A stretch of DNA of 64,000 nt from Komagataeibacter nataicola (GTDB lineage: Bacteria; Pseudomonadota; Alphaproteobacteria; Acetobacterales; Acetobacteraceae), in contig NZ_NIRT01000007.1 of assembly GCF_003207795.1 (NCBI RefSeq), positions 1-64,000 of the forward strand, given 5' to 3'. A program made the translations under genes and the position numbers. This document shows positions 9,858-19,362 of this stretch, piece by piece (within the stretch, counting starts at the first letter, position 1; the number at the start of each line of letters is the position of its first letter). A model generated the notes under the pieces. The model was not told the origin of the DNA, made no database searches, and was given only the letters and a program-made list of their open reading frames with translations.

Positions 9858-12343
9858 TTCAGGATGCCCAGCCCCTTGAGCAGGCCGCCCACCTTCTTCA
9901 CATCAGGCGCGGCCTTGGAGTTGCCAATCAGGCCAGCCGCGCCATTGGCGCCACCTTCCGCCTTGGGGGCTGCGGTGGTGGGCTCGGGGCCGGTTGCACC
10001 TTCACGCGCGGCCTTGAGGGTAGCCGGGCACGGATCGGCCACGGCATTGCTACCCGAAGACCCGCCAAGCAGCAGGCCAATGGCGTAGCGCCCGTCAGAA
10101 CCCGCATCCATCTTGGGGCGCGGCGCGCTGAGCGTGCCACCCACGCGCAGCGGCACGGAGGCCCCGGTGCCGCTGATCATGAGCTGCGGCACCAGATGCA
10201 GGTCAAGCGCCTGCGAGACCATGCCCACCGTGCCCTTGCCGGTTACGGTCAGCGCATTGGTCTGCACGCCGATGGTATCGACATTGGCCGTGCCATCGGC
10301 CATGGCCATGTGCAGGCCGAAGCAGCGCAGCGCAATCGGGCCGGAACCCAGCGCGCCACGCGCGGCGTCACCAAGCAGTTGACCCAGCGCGCTGCCGCTG
10401 ACCGTGCCATTGACCATCGACACGCCCAGATGCCCGTTCATGCCGTTACGCAGTTCGGTGCGGGTGTTGCCCTGCGTCTTGACCGAACCCACAACCTGCA
10501 ACGCGCCCTGCACCATGTTGGACAGCCCGGCCTTGCTCTCCAGCCAGGCGGCAGGCAGCACCAGCGTGCCGATCGTGCCCGAAACCGTGGGGGTCTTGCC
10601 CGCCGTTGCATCCACCTCGAACTGCCCCGACAGGCGGCGGCCCGTGCCCTCGGCCTGCAGGGGGTCAACCTTCAGCACGCCGCTGCGCAGGTTGATGTGG
10701 GTCAGGGCGTTGCGGTACGTATCGCCCTCGAATTCCATCTGCGCCACCGTCAGGCGCAGGTCCATGTCCAGCTTGCGCAGCTCATCAAACGGCAGGGCGT
10801 CATCATTCGCTTTGGCCTGCGCGGGGGCGGCCGTTACCCCTTGTGCATCCGCCTTCGCAGGCGGGCCCATCAGGGCATCGGCGTTCAGCCAGCTGGCGTC
10901 GATCGTGCCACTGACCAGCGGCACCCCGCCCGCGCCACCATGCACGGACAGGTCAAGCCCGCCCTTGAGCGCAAGCTGCGTGCTCTTGACCACCAGATCG
11001 GAAAGCTGGAAATGCGCGCCGTTATCCTCGCTCACCAGATGGGTCGAGGCATCGAGATGGTCGAGCACCGCGCCATTGGGCAGCGGCAGTTGCCCCGCCG
11101 TGGCCGTAACATTGACCACCGCGCGCGAACCGCCCAGCGTGCCCGCCACCCGCAGCGAGCCCGGATCACCCGACAGGTCGAGCGACAGCGGCAGCGCCTC
11201 GGCGAGGTGCGACATCACCGCCGCGTCAAGCTGCTGGAGCGAACCGAGCGTGCCGGTCAGCTTCAGCCCCTTGCCCTGCCACTGGCCCTGGCTGTTGATG
11301 GTGACCGCATCCTTCAGCCCCGGCGCATCGATCGACAGGCCCTGCAGGGTCAGGCCCGACAGGTACTGCCCCGCATCGACCGCGCCCGTGTCGAGATGCA
11401 GCGAATTGAGCAGCGGCACGCTGCCTTCCTTGTCGGCGGCACTGCCGTCAACCACATTGGCCCTGAGCGTGAGGCGGCGCACGTCGGGCAGGCTCAGTCC
11501 GGGCACGAAGGCGTCGATCGCCCTGAGGCTGGCGATGTTGCCATCAACCGTGACGTTATAGCCCTTCATGTGGTCGGGATCGGCCACGGTGCCATCGAGC
11601 GCCAGCTGGCCCACCTGCTCGCCGCCGGCCTTGAAGGCCGCCTTGAGCGCCACCGGCCAGCCCGAGCGCGCGGTGGAGGTGAGGTTGATCGAACCCGTAT
11701 GCCCCGCCAGCGTAAAGCTGCCGGTATCGTTATGGCCCGCCACGTCAATCTCGGGCTTGCTGCCGTCCACGTCGGTCAGGTTGATGTGGTCGAGCACCAC
11801 CTTGCCCTTGCTGCCCGAAAGGCGGTCATCCCAGTCTACATCGGCATTGCTGATGCGTATGCTGCCGATCTGCACCTTCCAGTCCGACGCCGCCTGCTGG
11901 GTCGTGGCATCCGGCTTGGCCGTGGCCTGCGCGCCGGTGGGGGTGAGGCGCCAGTTGGCCATGCCCTGTTCGGTACGCTCAAGGTGGATCACCGGATGGT
12001 CAAGCTTCAGGCCATCAAGCTGGATCTCGTGGTGCAGCAGCGCCATCAGCCCCACGCTGGCCTGCAGGCTGTCTGCCGTGACCATGTCGGTATAGGCGCC
12101 ACCCGCCATGTCCGACAGGCCCACATCCTTCACCGAAAGCGAAAGGGTGGGGAAGACGCTGAACTCAAGCGCCCCCATGCGCACCTTCCGGCCGGTCTGT
12201 TTTTCAATCGCGGCGATGGCCTTGGCACGCACGGCATCGGGGTCGAGCATGGATTTGAGCACCAGCCCCCCGCCGCCCGCTATCACCACAAGGGCGACCG
12301 CGCCCCCGATCAGGATCCGTTTTGCATTTCCGTTCTGTGCCAT
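9854..12343 (-). CDS. AsmA family protein
   Basis: 829 aa protein with an N-terminal signal anchor (ILIGGAVALVVIAGGGGLVL), then the AsmA-type segment VRMGALEFSVFPTLSLSVKDVGLSDMAG and a long beta-rich body. Near the C-terminus is the family's repeat-like region (NTLTVTGKGTVG-type, here NALTVTGKGTVGMVSQALDL). AsmA-like proteins span or face the periplasm and are linked to outer-membrane lipid homeostasis. The ATG at 12343 was chosen because it directly precedes the anchor; longer in-frame readings to 12556 are charged, low-complexity and run back into the rlu gene. It begins 31 nt after the rlu stop and overlaps the ATP12 gene by 4 nt. Confidence 0.88.
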   Translation of the reverse strand: MAQNGNAKRILIGGAVALVVIAGGGGLVLKSMLDPDAVRAKAIAAIEKQTGRKVRMGALEFSVFPTLSLSVKDVGLSDMAGGAYTDMVTADSLQASVGLMALLHHEIQLDGLKLDHPVIHLERTEQGMANWRLTPTGAQATAKPDATTQQAASDWKVQIGSIRISNADVDWDDRLSGSKGKVVLDHINLTDVDGSKPEIDVAGHNDTGSFTLAGHTGSINLTSTARSGWPVALKAAFKAGGEQVGQLALDGTVADPDHMKGYNVTVDGNIASLRAIDAFVPGLSLPDVRRLTLRANVVDGSAADKEGSVPLLNSLHLDTGAVDAGQYLSGLTLQGLSIDAPGLKDAVTINSQGQWQGKGLKLTGTLGSLQQLDAAVMSHLAEALPLSLDLSGDPGSLRVAGTLGGSRAVVNVTATAGQLPLPNGAVLDHLDASTHLVSEDNGAHFQLSDLVVKSTQLALKGGLDLSVHGGAGGVPLVSGTIDASWLNADALMGPPAKADAQGVTAAPAQAKANDDALPFDELRKLDMDLRLTVAQMEFEGDTYRNALTHINLRSGVLKVDPLQAEGTGRRLSGQFEVDATAGKTPTVSGTIGTLVLPAAWLESKAGLSNMVQGALQVVGSVKTQGNTRTELRNGMNGHLGVSMVNGTVSGSALGQLLGDAARGALGSGPIALRCFGLHMAMADGTANVDTIGVQTNALTVTGKGTVGMVSQALDLHLVPQLMISGTGASVPLRVGGTLSAPRPKMDAGSDGRYAIGLLLGGSSGSNAVADPCPATLKAAREGATGPEPTTAAPKAEGGANGAAGLIGNSKAAPDVKKVGGLLKGLGILK

Positions 12344-12374
12344 TTTTCTTCCTGTCCTGTGGTGCCGGATGGCG

Positions 12375-13352
12375 CTATTTGCGCCGGGCCGGTGCGGCGG
12401 CCGGGGCAACGAACCCGATCTGCCTGAATGTCTCGCGCATGTGAGGCGAAAGTTCGGCCTCGACCACCAGCGTGCCGCCAGTGGGGTGCGGCAGCTCCAG
12501 CCTGCGGGCATGCAGGTGCAGCTTATCGGTGAAGCCGGTGACATGCGCCTTGTCACCCCCGTATTTCGGGTCGCCCAGTATGGGGTTGCCCAGCGCCTCG
12601 CAATGCACGCGCAGCTGGTGGGTGCGGCCTGTCAGGGGCGAGAGAGCCAGCCACGACATCTTGCGGGCCGCCGCATCAAGCACCTCGTATTCCGACAGGG
12701 CATGCACCGCATCCGCATCGCCCCGCTCGGCCACCACGCTGATGGCGCCAGCACCCGCGCCCAGCTTGGTCAAAGGCTGGTCAATGATGCCGGTGGCGGG
12801 CGACGGACGCCCCACCACCACGGCCCAGTAAACCTTGCGCACGTCACGCCCGCGGAAGGCGGCAGCCAGCTTGGCGGCAACACCCGGCGTGCGGGCCACG
12901 AGCAGCAGGCCCGACGTATCGCGGTCAATGCGGTGGACAAGGCGGGGGCGCGGATCATCGGGGTTTTCACGCAGGCCATCGAGCAGCGCGTCGATATGAT
13001 GGGTGATGCCGGGGCCGCCCTGCACAGCAATGCCAGCGGGCTTGTTGAGCACGATCAGATGGTCATCGCGGTAGAGCACCATCCGGTTGATCTCGCGCAC
13101 CTGCCGCTCATCAAGCGGCTTGACCGCAAGCGGCGGCGGGCGGCTGGCGTTGGGGATGGGCGGCACGCGCACGGCCTGCCCCGGCGCAAGGCGGGTGGCG
13201 GCAGTGGCGCGCCTGCCATCCACGCGCACCTGCCCCGTGCGGCACAGCTTTTGCAGCGCCCCCTGCGTCAGGTGCGGGTAATGCCTGCGGAACCAGCGGT
13301 CGAGGCGGATATCGGCTTCGTCATCGCTGACGGTAAGGGTAACGACACTCAT
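12375..13352 (-). CDS. RluC/RluD-type 23S rRNA pseudouridine synthase
   Basis: 325 aa RNA pseudouridine synthase. An S4 RNA-binding domain occupies residues 12-70 (IRLDRWFRRHYPHLTQGALQ), and the catalytic aspartate D143 lies in HRIDRDTSGLLLVART. LTGRTHQLRVHC is the second conserved block and GDPKYGG the third. The start ATG overlaps the rarA stop by 4 nt (13349-13352, ATGA), which decides this start over an upstream one at 13382. RluC versus RluD specificity cannot be told from these motifs; the C-terminus ends in an alanine/arginine tail. Confidence 0.92.
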   Translation of the reverse strand: MSVVTLTVSDDEADIRLDRWFRRHYPHLTQGALQKLCRTGQVRVDGRRATAATRLAPGQAVRVPPIPNASRPPPLAVKPLDERQVREINRMVLYRDDHLIVLNKPAGIAVQGGPGITHHIDALLDGLRENPDDPRPRLVHRIDRDTSGLLLVARTPGVAAKLAAAFRGRDVRKVYWAVVVGRPSPATGIIDQPLTKLGAGAGAISVVAERGDADAVHALSEYEVLDAAARKMSWLALSPLTGRTHQLRVHCEALGNPILGDPKYGGDKAHVTGFTDKLHLHARRLELPHPTGGTLVVEAELSPHMRETFRQIGFVAPAAAPARRK

Positions 13353-14737
13353 GACCCACGGCTTTCGCGCACTCTGTTCCAACTGTCCAGCCGTCGCGCG
13401 ACTTCGCGTTCATATCCCCGGTCGGTCGGCTGGTACAGTTTTGGCCTGCGCATGCCATCGGGGAAGTAGTTCTGCCCCGATATGCCGCCCTCCGCATCAT
13501 GGTCGTATTCATACCCCCTGCCGTAGCCGATATCCTTCATCAGCGCGGTCGGCGCGTTGAGGATATGCGCAGGCGGCATGAGGCTGCCGGTGGCGCGTGC
13601 GGCCCGGCGGGCCATGTTGTAGCCCTTGTACACCGCGTTTGACTTGGGCGCCGTGGCCAGGTGCACCACAAGCTGCGCCAGTGCGAGCTCACCCTCGGGC
13701 GAGCCGAGACGCTCGAAGGTCTCCCATGCCGCAACCGCCAGCGGCAGGGCGTGGGGGTCGGCCATGCCCACGTCCTCGGCAGCGAAGCGGGTTAACCTGC
13801 GGGCAATGTAGCGCGGGTCCTCGCCGCCCTCGAGCATGCGGGCGAACCAGTAGAGCGCCGCATCAGGGTCGGAGCCGCGCAGGGATTTATGCAGTGCCGA
13901 GATGAGGTTGTAATGTTCCTCGCGGTCCTTGTCATACAGCGCCGCGCGGCGGGCGAGCAGGCGTGACAGGGCAGCGGGGTCAAGCGGTTCGCGCTGCGGC
14001 GGCAGGGCAAGGAGCTGCTCGACCATGTTGAGCAGGTAGCGCCCGTCGCCATCGGCCATGGCGCGCAGCGTGGCGCGGGCCTCGGGCGTGAGTGGCAGGG
14101 GCGTGTGGGTGGTGGCCTCGGCGCGGTCGAGCAGCTGCTCCATCGCCGCATCATCCAGCCGGTGCAGCACCAGCACCTGACAGCGCGAGAGCAGGGCGCT
14201 GTTGAGCGCAAAGGACGGGTTCTCGGTCGTGGCGCCGACCAGCACCACGGTGCCATCCTCCACCACCGGCAGGAAGCCATCCTGCTGGGCGCGGTTGAAA
14301 CGGTGGATTTCATCAACAAACAGAAGCGTGCCGCCGCCCGAGGCCGCCGTGCGCCGGGCCTCCTCAAACGCGCGCTTGAGGTCGGCCACGCCGGAGAATA
14401 CGGCCGAAAGCTGCACGAAGCGCAGGCCCGCGGCGGCGGCAAGCAGGCGGGCGATGGTGGTCTTGCCCACCCCCGGCCCGCCCCACAAAATCAGGCTGGC
14501 GAGCGAGCCACGCGCGAGCATCTGCCGCAGGCTGCCATCGGGGCCGAGCAGATGGTCCTGCCCCACCACCTCATCAAGCGTGGTGGGGCGCAGGCGGTCG
14601 GCCAGGGGCTGGTTGCGGGCGGGCTGGGCGGAAGGGGCCTGCGGAAACGCGACAGGCCCACGCGCGGGGGGCTGGGGGGCCGTGTTGCCAAACAGGTCCG
14701 CCGGGCCATCATCCATGCTGTCTCGCCTGCCTGCCAT
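13349..14737 (-). CDS. rarA: Replication-associated recombination protein A (RarA/MgsA)
   Basis: 462 aa AAA+ clamp-loader-like ATPase acting at stalled replication forks. Motifs: LADRLRPTTLDEVVGQDHLL at the N-terminus, Walker A GGPGVGKTT (86-93), Walker B LLFVDEIHRFNRAQQD, sensor GATTENPSFALNSALLSRC, and a C-terminal tetramerisation region (GSDPDAALYWFARMLEGGEDP). The start at 14737 follows GGAG by 3 nt; an internal ATG at 14716 is the alternative. It is first in a unit with the pseudouridine synthase, AsmA-like and ATP12 genes. The N-terminal 40 residues are proline/alanine-rich with the PCNA/clamp-peptide-like DLFG near residue 14. Confidence 0.93.
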   Translation of the reverse strand: MAGRRDSMDDGPADLFGNTAPQPPARGPVAFPQAPSAQPARNQPLADRLRPTTLDEVVGQDHLLGPDGSLRQMLARGSLASLILWGGPGVGKTTIARLLAAAAGLRFVQLSAVFSGVADLKRAFEEARRTAASGGGTLLFVDEIHRFNRAQQDGFLPVVEDGTVVLVGATTENPSFALNSALLSRCQVLVLHRLDDAAMEQLLDRAEATTHTPLPLTPEARATLRAMADGDGRYLLNMVEQLLALPPQREPLDPAALSRLLARRAALYDKDREEHYNLISALHKSLRGSDPDAALYWFARMLEGGEDPRYIARRLTRFAAEDVGMADPHALPLAVAAWETFERLGSPEGELALAQLVVHLATAPKSNAVYKGYNMARRAARATGSLMPPAHILNAPTALMKDIGYGRGYEYDHDAEGGISGQNYFPDGMRRPKLYQPTDRGYEREVARRLDSWNRVRESRGS

Positions 14738-15053
14738 GTGCTCCTGCCTGTAGGTGGTGCAATCGTGCCCCATTATGGGCTGTATCTGCATAGATTGGAA
14801 AGCATCATGACCAATACCAGTCCCGGTTGCATGAGACTGGCGATGGTATCTTGAAAAACGGGATCTTTTGAAGCTTTTTGAAAAAAGCTTAACCAAAAAC
14901 TTTCATCCGGTTTTTGGCAGGTTTACAGGCTGGCTTTTAAAATTTCATGGATTGAGCAGCGGGCAGCGTGAATACTGAAATACATCCACAGAATAAAAGT
15001 TTTTGCATGCCATCTTTTTTTCAAAAAAGTGGCATTATGGAGTGCACAGGCTT
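14738..15053. other. Intergenic region between the MBOAT gene and rarA
   Basis: 316 nt with no gene I can support. It holds two pieces of the composite intergenic repeat (14868-14905 and 14995-15035) downstream of the MBOAT gene. The rarA promoter presumably lies in the remaining 130 nt before 14737. Confidence 0.6.
14868..15035. repeat. Composite intergenic repeat, copy B (two separated halves)
   Basis: 14870-14903 is the AAGCTTTTTGAAAAAAGCTT hairpin plus AACCAAAAACTTTC. 14995-15035 is AAAAGTTTTTG followed by a hairpin with ATGCCA/TGGCAT ends and a CTTTTTTTCAAAAAAG core. The outer arms AAAAGTTTTTG and CAAAAACTTT are thus present but in rearranged order, about 90 nt apart. Confidence 0.7.
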
Positions 15054-16430
15054 TCAGAACTGGAAATAGATGAAGGCCTCCGGCGGCCTGCCACCCACCA
15101 GAAACACCAGCAGCACGAAGGCGATCCCCGCCGCCACCGCCAGCCAGGGCGTGGGCCGCACGCGCTCCAGCACCACCTGCTGCGACGCCGGGCCGATCAC
15201 CGCAAACATGAGTGCAAGAGCCAGCACCACGGGGTGCGCCACCGCCATGCTCCCGCCGCCATGCGCCCCCACCATTCCCGCCAGCATGCGCCCTGCGGTG
15301 GGCAGGTCGGCGGCGCAGAACACCACCCATGTCAGCAGCACGAACAGCAGGCTCAGCGCGCAGCCCATGCCGCGCGGCAAAATACGCCCGGTGCGGTCCC
15401 ACGCATGGGCTGTGGCGAGGGCTGCGCCATGCAGCAGGCCCCAGACCACGAAATTCAGCCCCGCCCCGTGCCACAGCCCGGCCAGCCCCATGGTGGCCAT
15501 CACGTTCACGGCCTGCCGCGCGGGCGCACAGCGGTTGCCCCCCAGCGGGATGTAGACGTAATCACGCAGGAAGCGCGACAGCGTCATGTGCCACCGCCGC
15601 CAGAAGTCACGCACTGATACGGCGCGGTAGGGCGCATTGAAATTGAACGGCAGGCGGATGCCCATCATCAGCGCCATGCCGATCGCCATGTCCGAATAGC
15701 CGGAAAAATCGAAATAGATCTGGAGCATGAAGCTCACGGCCGTCAGCCATGCCGCCCCCAGCGCCGGGGCATGGCCCATATGGGCGGCATCGAACACCGG
15801 CGCGCACATGCTGCCCAGCGTATCGGCCAGCCCGACCTTCTTGCCCAGCCCCACCAGCAACAGCAGGCCGCCCCGGCCAAGGTTCTCCCACATGGCGGGG
15901 CCGCGCGGGCTGGCGTCAAACTGCGGGATCAGTTCATTATGCCGCACGATGGGACCGGCCACGAGTTGCGGAAAGAAGGTCACGAACTCCACAAAATCCG
16001 CCAGCCGGTACACCCGCGCCTGCCCGCGCCCGAGGTCAACAAGGTAGGATATTTTCTGGAACACGAAAAACGACAGCCCCAGCGGCAGGATCACTGGCCA
16101 CGGCGTAGGCACCCGCCCCATGGCGGCCAGCACGCAGCCTGCCAGCCAGCCTGCATATTTGAAGCTAAACAGCACCCCAAGATTGCCCGCAATGCCCAGC
16201 CACAGCCAGCCCCGCCACTGCGTGCGCCCCCATAATACGGCAACGCCCTGGCTGAAGCCGGTCATGCCCAGCAGCAGGGGCACGAACCGCCAGTCCCACA
16301 ACCCATAAAAGAGCAGGGAAGCGGCGATGAGCACGGCTTGGCGCGCGGCCCTGCTGGCGGCTACGGCATAATACAGCCCCAGCACCAGCGGCAGGAAGAT
16401 GAGCAGGAAAGGCTGGGCTGCAAACAGCAT
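15054..16430 (-). CDS. MBOAT family O-acyltransferase (AlgI-like)
   Basis: 458 aa polytopic membrane protein with about ten hydrophobic segments. The AlgI-type N-terminus (FLPLVLGLYYAVAA, ASLLFYGLWDWRFVPLLLG) is followed by the family blocks FDFSGYSDMAIGMALMMGIRLP and FWRRWHMTLSRFLRDYVYIPLGGNR. The catalytic-region histidine is in GLAGLWHGAGLNFVVWG. Such proteins move acyl groups across the membrane onto polysaccharides or other acceptors. No AlgJ/AlgX-type periplasmic partner or polysaccharide genes are adjacent, so the acceptor is unknown. It starts one base before the end of the upstream flavoprotein gene and is the last gene of that unit. Confidence 0.9.
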   Translation of the reverse strand: MLFAAQPFLLIFLPLVLGLYYAVAASRAARQAVLIAASLLFYGLWDWRFVPLLLGMTGFSQGVAVLWGRTQWRGWLWLGIAGNLGVLFSFKYAGWLAGCVLAAMGRVPTPWPVILPLGLSFFVFQKISYLVDLGRGQARVYRLADFVEFVTFFPQLVAGPIVRHNELIPQFDASPRGPAMWENLGRGGLLLLVGLGKKVGLADTLGSMCAPVFDAAHMGHAPALGAAWLTAVSFMLQIYFDFSGYSDMAIGMALMMGIRLPFNFNAPYRAVSVRDFWRRWHMTLSRFLRDYVYIPLGGNRCAPARQAVNVMATMGLAGLWHGAGLNFVVWGLLHGAALATAHAWDRTGRILPRGMGCALSLLFVLLTWVVFCAADLPTAGRMLAGMVGAHGGGSMAVAHPVVLALALMFAVIGPASQQVVLERVRPTPWLAVAAGIAFVLLVFLVGGRPPEAFIYFQF

Positions 16431-17663
16431 TCAGCCGCGACGTTCGGCCACGGCCTGCCCCGCCGCATGCCCGCTGGCCCAGGCCCACTGGAAGTTGTAG
16501 CCCCCCAGCCAGCCGGTCACATCCACCGCCTCACCCACCATGAACAGCCCCGGCACGTCGCGCGCCTCCATATCGCGTGAGGAGAGGCAGGCCGTATCCA
16601 CACCGCCGCGCGTGACCTCGGCCTTTACGTAGCCTTCCGTGCCATGCGGGTTGAGCCGCCAGGCCCCAAGCACGCCAGCCGTATCGGCCAGCACCGAATC
16701 GGGCAGGCCCGCAAGCTGGCCCTCGGGCAGGCAGGACCGCGCGAAAAGCTGCGCCAGGCGCTGCGGCAACAGCATGGACAGCATGGCCAGGCCGCCCGCG
16801 CGCGGGCGGTCGCGCTTGATCTCGAGCAGCCGCGCCGCCGCATTGACGCCGGGCAGCAGGTCGATCTCGAGCGCCTCGCCCGGCTGCCAGTATGATGACG
16901 CCTGCAAGATGGCAGGCCCTGACAGCCCGCGATGGGTGAACACCATGCCATCGCGGAAGGTGACATGCCGCGCCTGCCGCCCTGCCCCGTCATGGCAGGC
17001 AATGCCCACCGTAACCGAAAGCCCGGCCAGCGGTTCCATCCACTCCCGGTCGCGCGCGCCAAAGGTCAGCGGCACGAGGGCGGGCGCGGGGGCCACCACG
17101 CGCAGGCCGAAGCGCCGGGCAAGGTCATGCGCCAGCCCCGTGGCGCCGAGCTTGGGAATCGACAGCCCACCCGTCGCCACGATCAGGCTCGGCGCATGGA
17201 ATACGCCATGGTCGGTCTCGACGCGGTACTGCCCCGCCCCGTCCCGCGCCACGTCGATGATGCGGTTTGACAGGCGCATTTCAACGTGGCCCGCAGCACA
17301 TTCGCGCATGAGCATGTCCACGATGTCGCGCGCCGAGCGGTCACAGAAGAGCTGGCCTGCCGCCTTCTCGTGCCACGGAATGCGATGGCGCTGCACAAGG
17401 GCGAGAAAATCGGCGGGCGTGTACCGCGCCAGCGCCGATTTGGCAAAATGCGGGTTGGCGGACAGGAACTGCCCGGCACCCGCATCCATGTTGGTGAAGT
17501 TGCACCGCCCGCCGCCGGAGATGAGAATCTTGCGCCCCGCATGCTGTGCATGGTCAAGCACCACAACGCGCGCCCCGCCCTGCCCCGCCGTGGCGGCAGC
17601 CATGAGGCCCGCCGCCCCCGCGCCCAGCACGATGGCGTCATGGCCGCCTTCCTGCGCCGTCAT
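16431..17663 (-). CDS. HI0933/YhiN family flavoprotein (NAD(P)/FAD-dependent oxidoreductase)
   Basis: 410 aa FAD-binding protein. The N-terminal Rossmann motif VLGAGAAGLMAAATAG is followed by the family hallmark GRKILISGGGRCNFTN. Other landmarks are LIVATGGLSIPKLGATGLAH and a C-terminal FAD segment GLFMVGEAVDVTGWLGGYNFQWA. The biochemical role of the family is not established. It lies 3 nt after the GST gene and abuts the MBOAT gene, so the three are probably co-transcribed. Confidence 0.9.
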   Translation of the reverse strand: MTAQEGGHDAIVLGAGAAGLMAAATAGQGGARVVVLDHAQHAGRKILISGGGRCNFTNMDAGAGQFLSANPHFAKSALARYTPADFLALVQRHRIPWHEKAAGQLFCDRSARDIVDMLMRECAAGHVEMRLSNRIIDVARDGAGQYRVETDHGVFHAPSLIVATGGLSIPKLGATGLAHDLARRFGLRVVAPAPALVPLTFGARDREWMEPLAGLSVTVGIACHDGAGRQARHVTFRDGMVFTHRGLSGPAILQASSYWQPGEALEIDLLPGVNAAARLLEIKRDRPRAGGLAMLSMLLPQRLAQLFARSCLPEGQLAGLPDSVLADTAGVLGAWRLNPHGTEGYVKAEVTRGGVDTACLSSRDMEARDVPGLFMVGEAVDVTGWLGGYNFQWAWASGHAAGQAVAERRG

Positions 17664-17666
17664 GCG

Positions 17667-18335
17667 TTAGAAATCCAGGTCCGCGTAATGGGCGGGCGGC
17701 GTAAAGCCTGAAATACGGTCCTGCAGCACGGAGCGGAAGCAGGGCCTGCTCTTGACGCGGGCATACCAGTCCTTGGCGGCAGGCGCGCGCGACCAGTCCA
17801 CGTCATCAAGGAAATCGAGGCACGACAGGTGGGCGGCTGCCGCAAAATCAGCCAGCGAGAGCTGGTTGCCCGCCAGCCACCGCCGCGTTTCCGCCAGCCA
17901 GTCGATATAGGCGAGGTGGGTGCGGATGTTGGCATAGCCCGCCCGCAGCGCAGCCCCATCGGGGTTGCCGGTGCCGGAGATGCGCTTGTACACCTTCTCG
18001 GTCAGCAGGTTGCGCGAGACGTCGCGGCCGAATTTCTCGTCAAACCACACCACCAGCCTGCGTACCTCCACCCGCTCGGCCAGCGTGCGGCCAAGCAGCG
18101 GGGTGTCGGGATAGGCTTCCTCAAGATATTCGCAGATCACCCACGAATCCGGGATGCACAGCCCGGTGTCTTCCTGCAGCATGGGCACGGTGCCAGCGGG
18201 GTTGCGGTCGAGGTAGTCGGGGCGCTGTTCCCACACCCGCTCGATCTTGAGTTCAAACGGCAGCCGTTTTTCGCCCATCACGAGGCGAACCTTGCGGCAA
18301 TAGGGCGAAAGGGGAAGGTGGTACAGGATGCGCAT
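17667..18335 (-). CDS. Glutathione S-transferase family protein
   Basis: 222 aa with a GST N-terminal thioredoxin fold: LPLSPYCRKVRLVMGEK (active-site region), NPAGTVPMLQED (cis-proline) and IPDSWVICEYLEE (gamma-glutamyl contact). An all-helical C-terminal domain follows (about 90-215). Substrate unknown. It is the first gene of a minus-strand unit with the flavoprotein and MBOAT genes and is divergent from minC. Length is normal. Confidence 0.9.
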   Translation of the reverse strand: MRILYHLPLSPYCRKVRLVMGEKRLPFELKIERVWEQRPDYLDRNPAGTVPMLQEDTGLCIPDSWVICEYLEEAYPDTPLLGRTLAERVEVRRLVVWFDEKFGRDVSRNLLTEKVYKRISGTGNPDGAALRAGYANIRTHLAYIDWLAETRRWLAGNQLSLADFAAAAHLSCLDFLDDVDWSRAPAAKDWYARVKSRPCFRSVLQDRISGFTPPAHYADLDF

Positions 18336-18515
18336 GTTCCCGCTTTATTGCATTGCCACGCCCTTCGCCAAGCCCCGAGTGCGCGCATGGGCCCGCATCA
18401 CAGAAAAACCCGCCGTGCATACCCTTAAAGAGGCAGGATTTTCTCGACAGTCGGAGCCCGGCGCGGTAGCTGGAAACAGACAGGCCCCATTGACCCAGAG
18501 CAGGACAGGAACACG

Positions 18516-19250
18516 TTGCCAGACGAACTGCGTCCCACACCCAAGATCCGTGCTCGTGGCCGATCCTTTCTGGCCCTGGTGCTCTCACCCGAACCCCTGC
18601 TGGCCGACTGGCTGGCAGGCCTTGATGCCCAGATCGCGCGATCGAGCGCCTTCTTCGCGGGCAAGCCGGTCATTCTCGACCTCTCCCTGCTCGAAGCAGG
18701 GACCGAAGGGCTGGCCGAGCTTTACCCGGCGCTGCGCGCGCGGGGCATCCGCATCATCGGAATCGAAGGCGGCGACACCAGCTGGCCCGCCTGCGCCGGG
18801 TGGGACTGGCCCGCGGGCTTCCAGGGCGGGCGGGCCTCGGGTGCGGTAGAGATCCCTGACGATACCACGCCCGCGCCCCCCGAGCCACCACGCGGGGGCT
18901 CACTGCTCATCGAGCAGCCGATCCGCTCGGGCCAGGTTATCATGAACCCGGATGGCGACATCATCATCCTCGGCTCGGTCGGCTCGGGGGCGGAGGTGAC
19001 GGCAGGGGGGTCGATCCACGTCTATGGCCCGTTGCGCGGCCGTGCGATAGCAGGCATGAACGGCCAGCCCGATGCCCGCATCTTCGCCCATTCCATGCAG
19101 GCCGAACTGCTGGCGATCGACGGTTATTACATTACCGCCGATGAAATCGATCCGCGTTATGTTGAAAAACCGGCGCAGATCATTCTCAATAATGACACAC
19201 TTGTGGTCCAGCCGCTTGTGCCGCCCACCCTCAGGGGCCGCAAACCCTGA
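18516..19250 (+). CDS. minC: Septum site-determining protein MinC
   Basis: 244 aa inhibitor of FtsZ ring assembly. The N-terminal domain (about 10-105) reads GRSFLALVLSPEPLLADWL with VILDLSLLE. The C-terminal beta-helix domain (about 135-235) carries the glycine-rich repeats IRSGQVIMNPDGDIIILGSV, GSGAEVTAGGSIHVYGPLRG and ARIFAHSMQAELLAIDGYY that bind MinD. The start is TTG, preceded by AGGA with 5-nt spacing; no in-frame ATG lies before the conserved domain. It leads minCDE, with minD 112 nt downstream. Confidence 0.93.
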   Translation: MPDELRPTPKIRARGRSFLALVLSPEPLLADWLAGLDAQIARSSAFFAGKPVILDLSLLEAGTEGLAELYPALRARGIRIIGIEGGDTSWPACAGWDWPAGFQGGRASGAVEIPDDTTPAPPEPPRGGSLLIEQPIRSGQVIMNPDGDIIILGSVGSGAEVTAGGSIHVYGPLRGRAIAGMNGQPDARIFAHSMQAELLAIDGYYITADEIDPRYVEKPAQIILNNDTLVVQPLVPPTLRGRKP

Positions 19251-19362
19251 TACTTATACCCCGCCCCCGTTGCGCTTCATGCGTGCCCATCCATATTACA
19301 ACCGTATTCATCAGGTCATGAACAAGAAAACACCCCCCAAAAGCGCACAAGGAACTACCCCC

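Noticed and set aside
10196-12427. Very long plus-strand reading frame opposite the AsmA-like gene (similar long frames at 5267-6577, 7638-8828 and 61838-63700)
   Set aside because: Antisense frames of GC-rich genes. They are Arg/His/Gln/Ala-rich, lack domain motifs, and overlap genes with clear families.
9854-12556. Extended start of the AsmA-like gene at 12556
   Set aside because: The extra 71 residues overlap the upstream pseudouridine synthase gene and are low-complexity, while the signal anchor begins right after the ATG at 12343.
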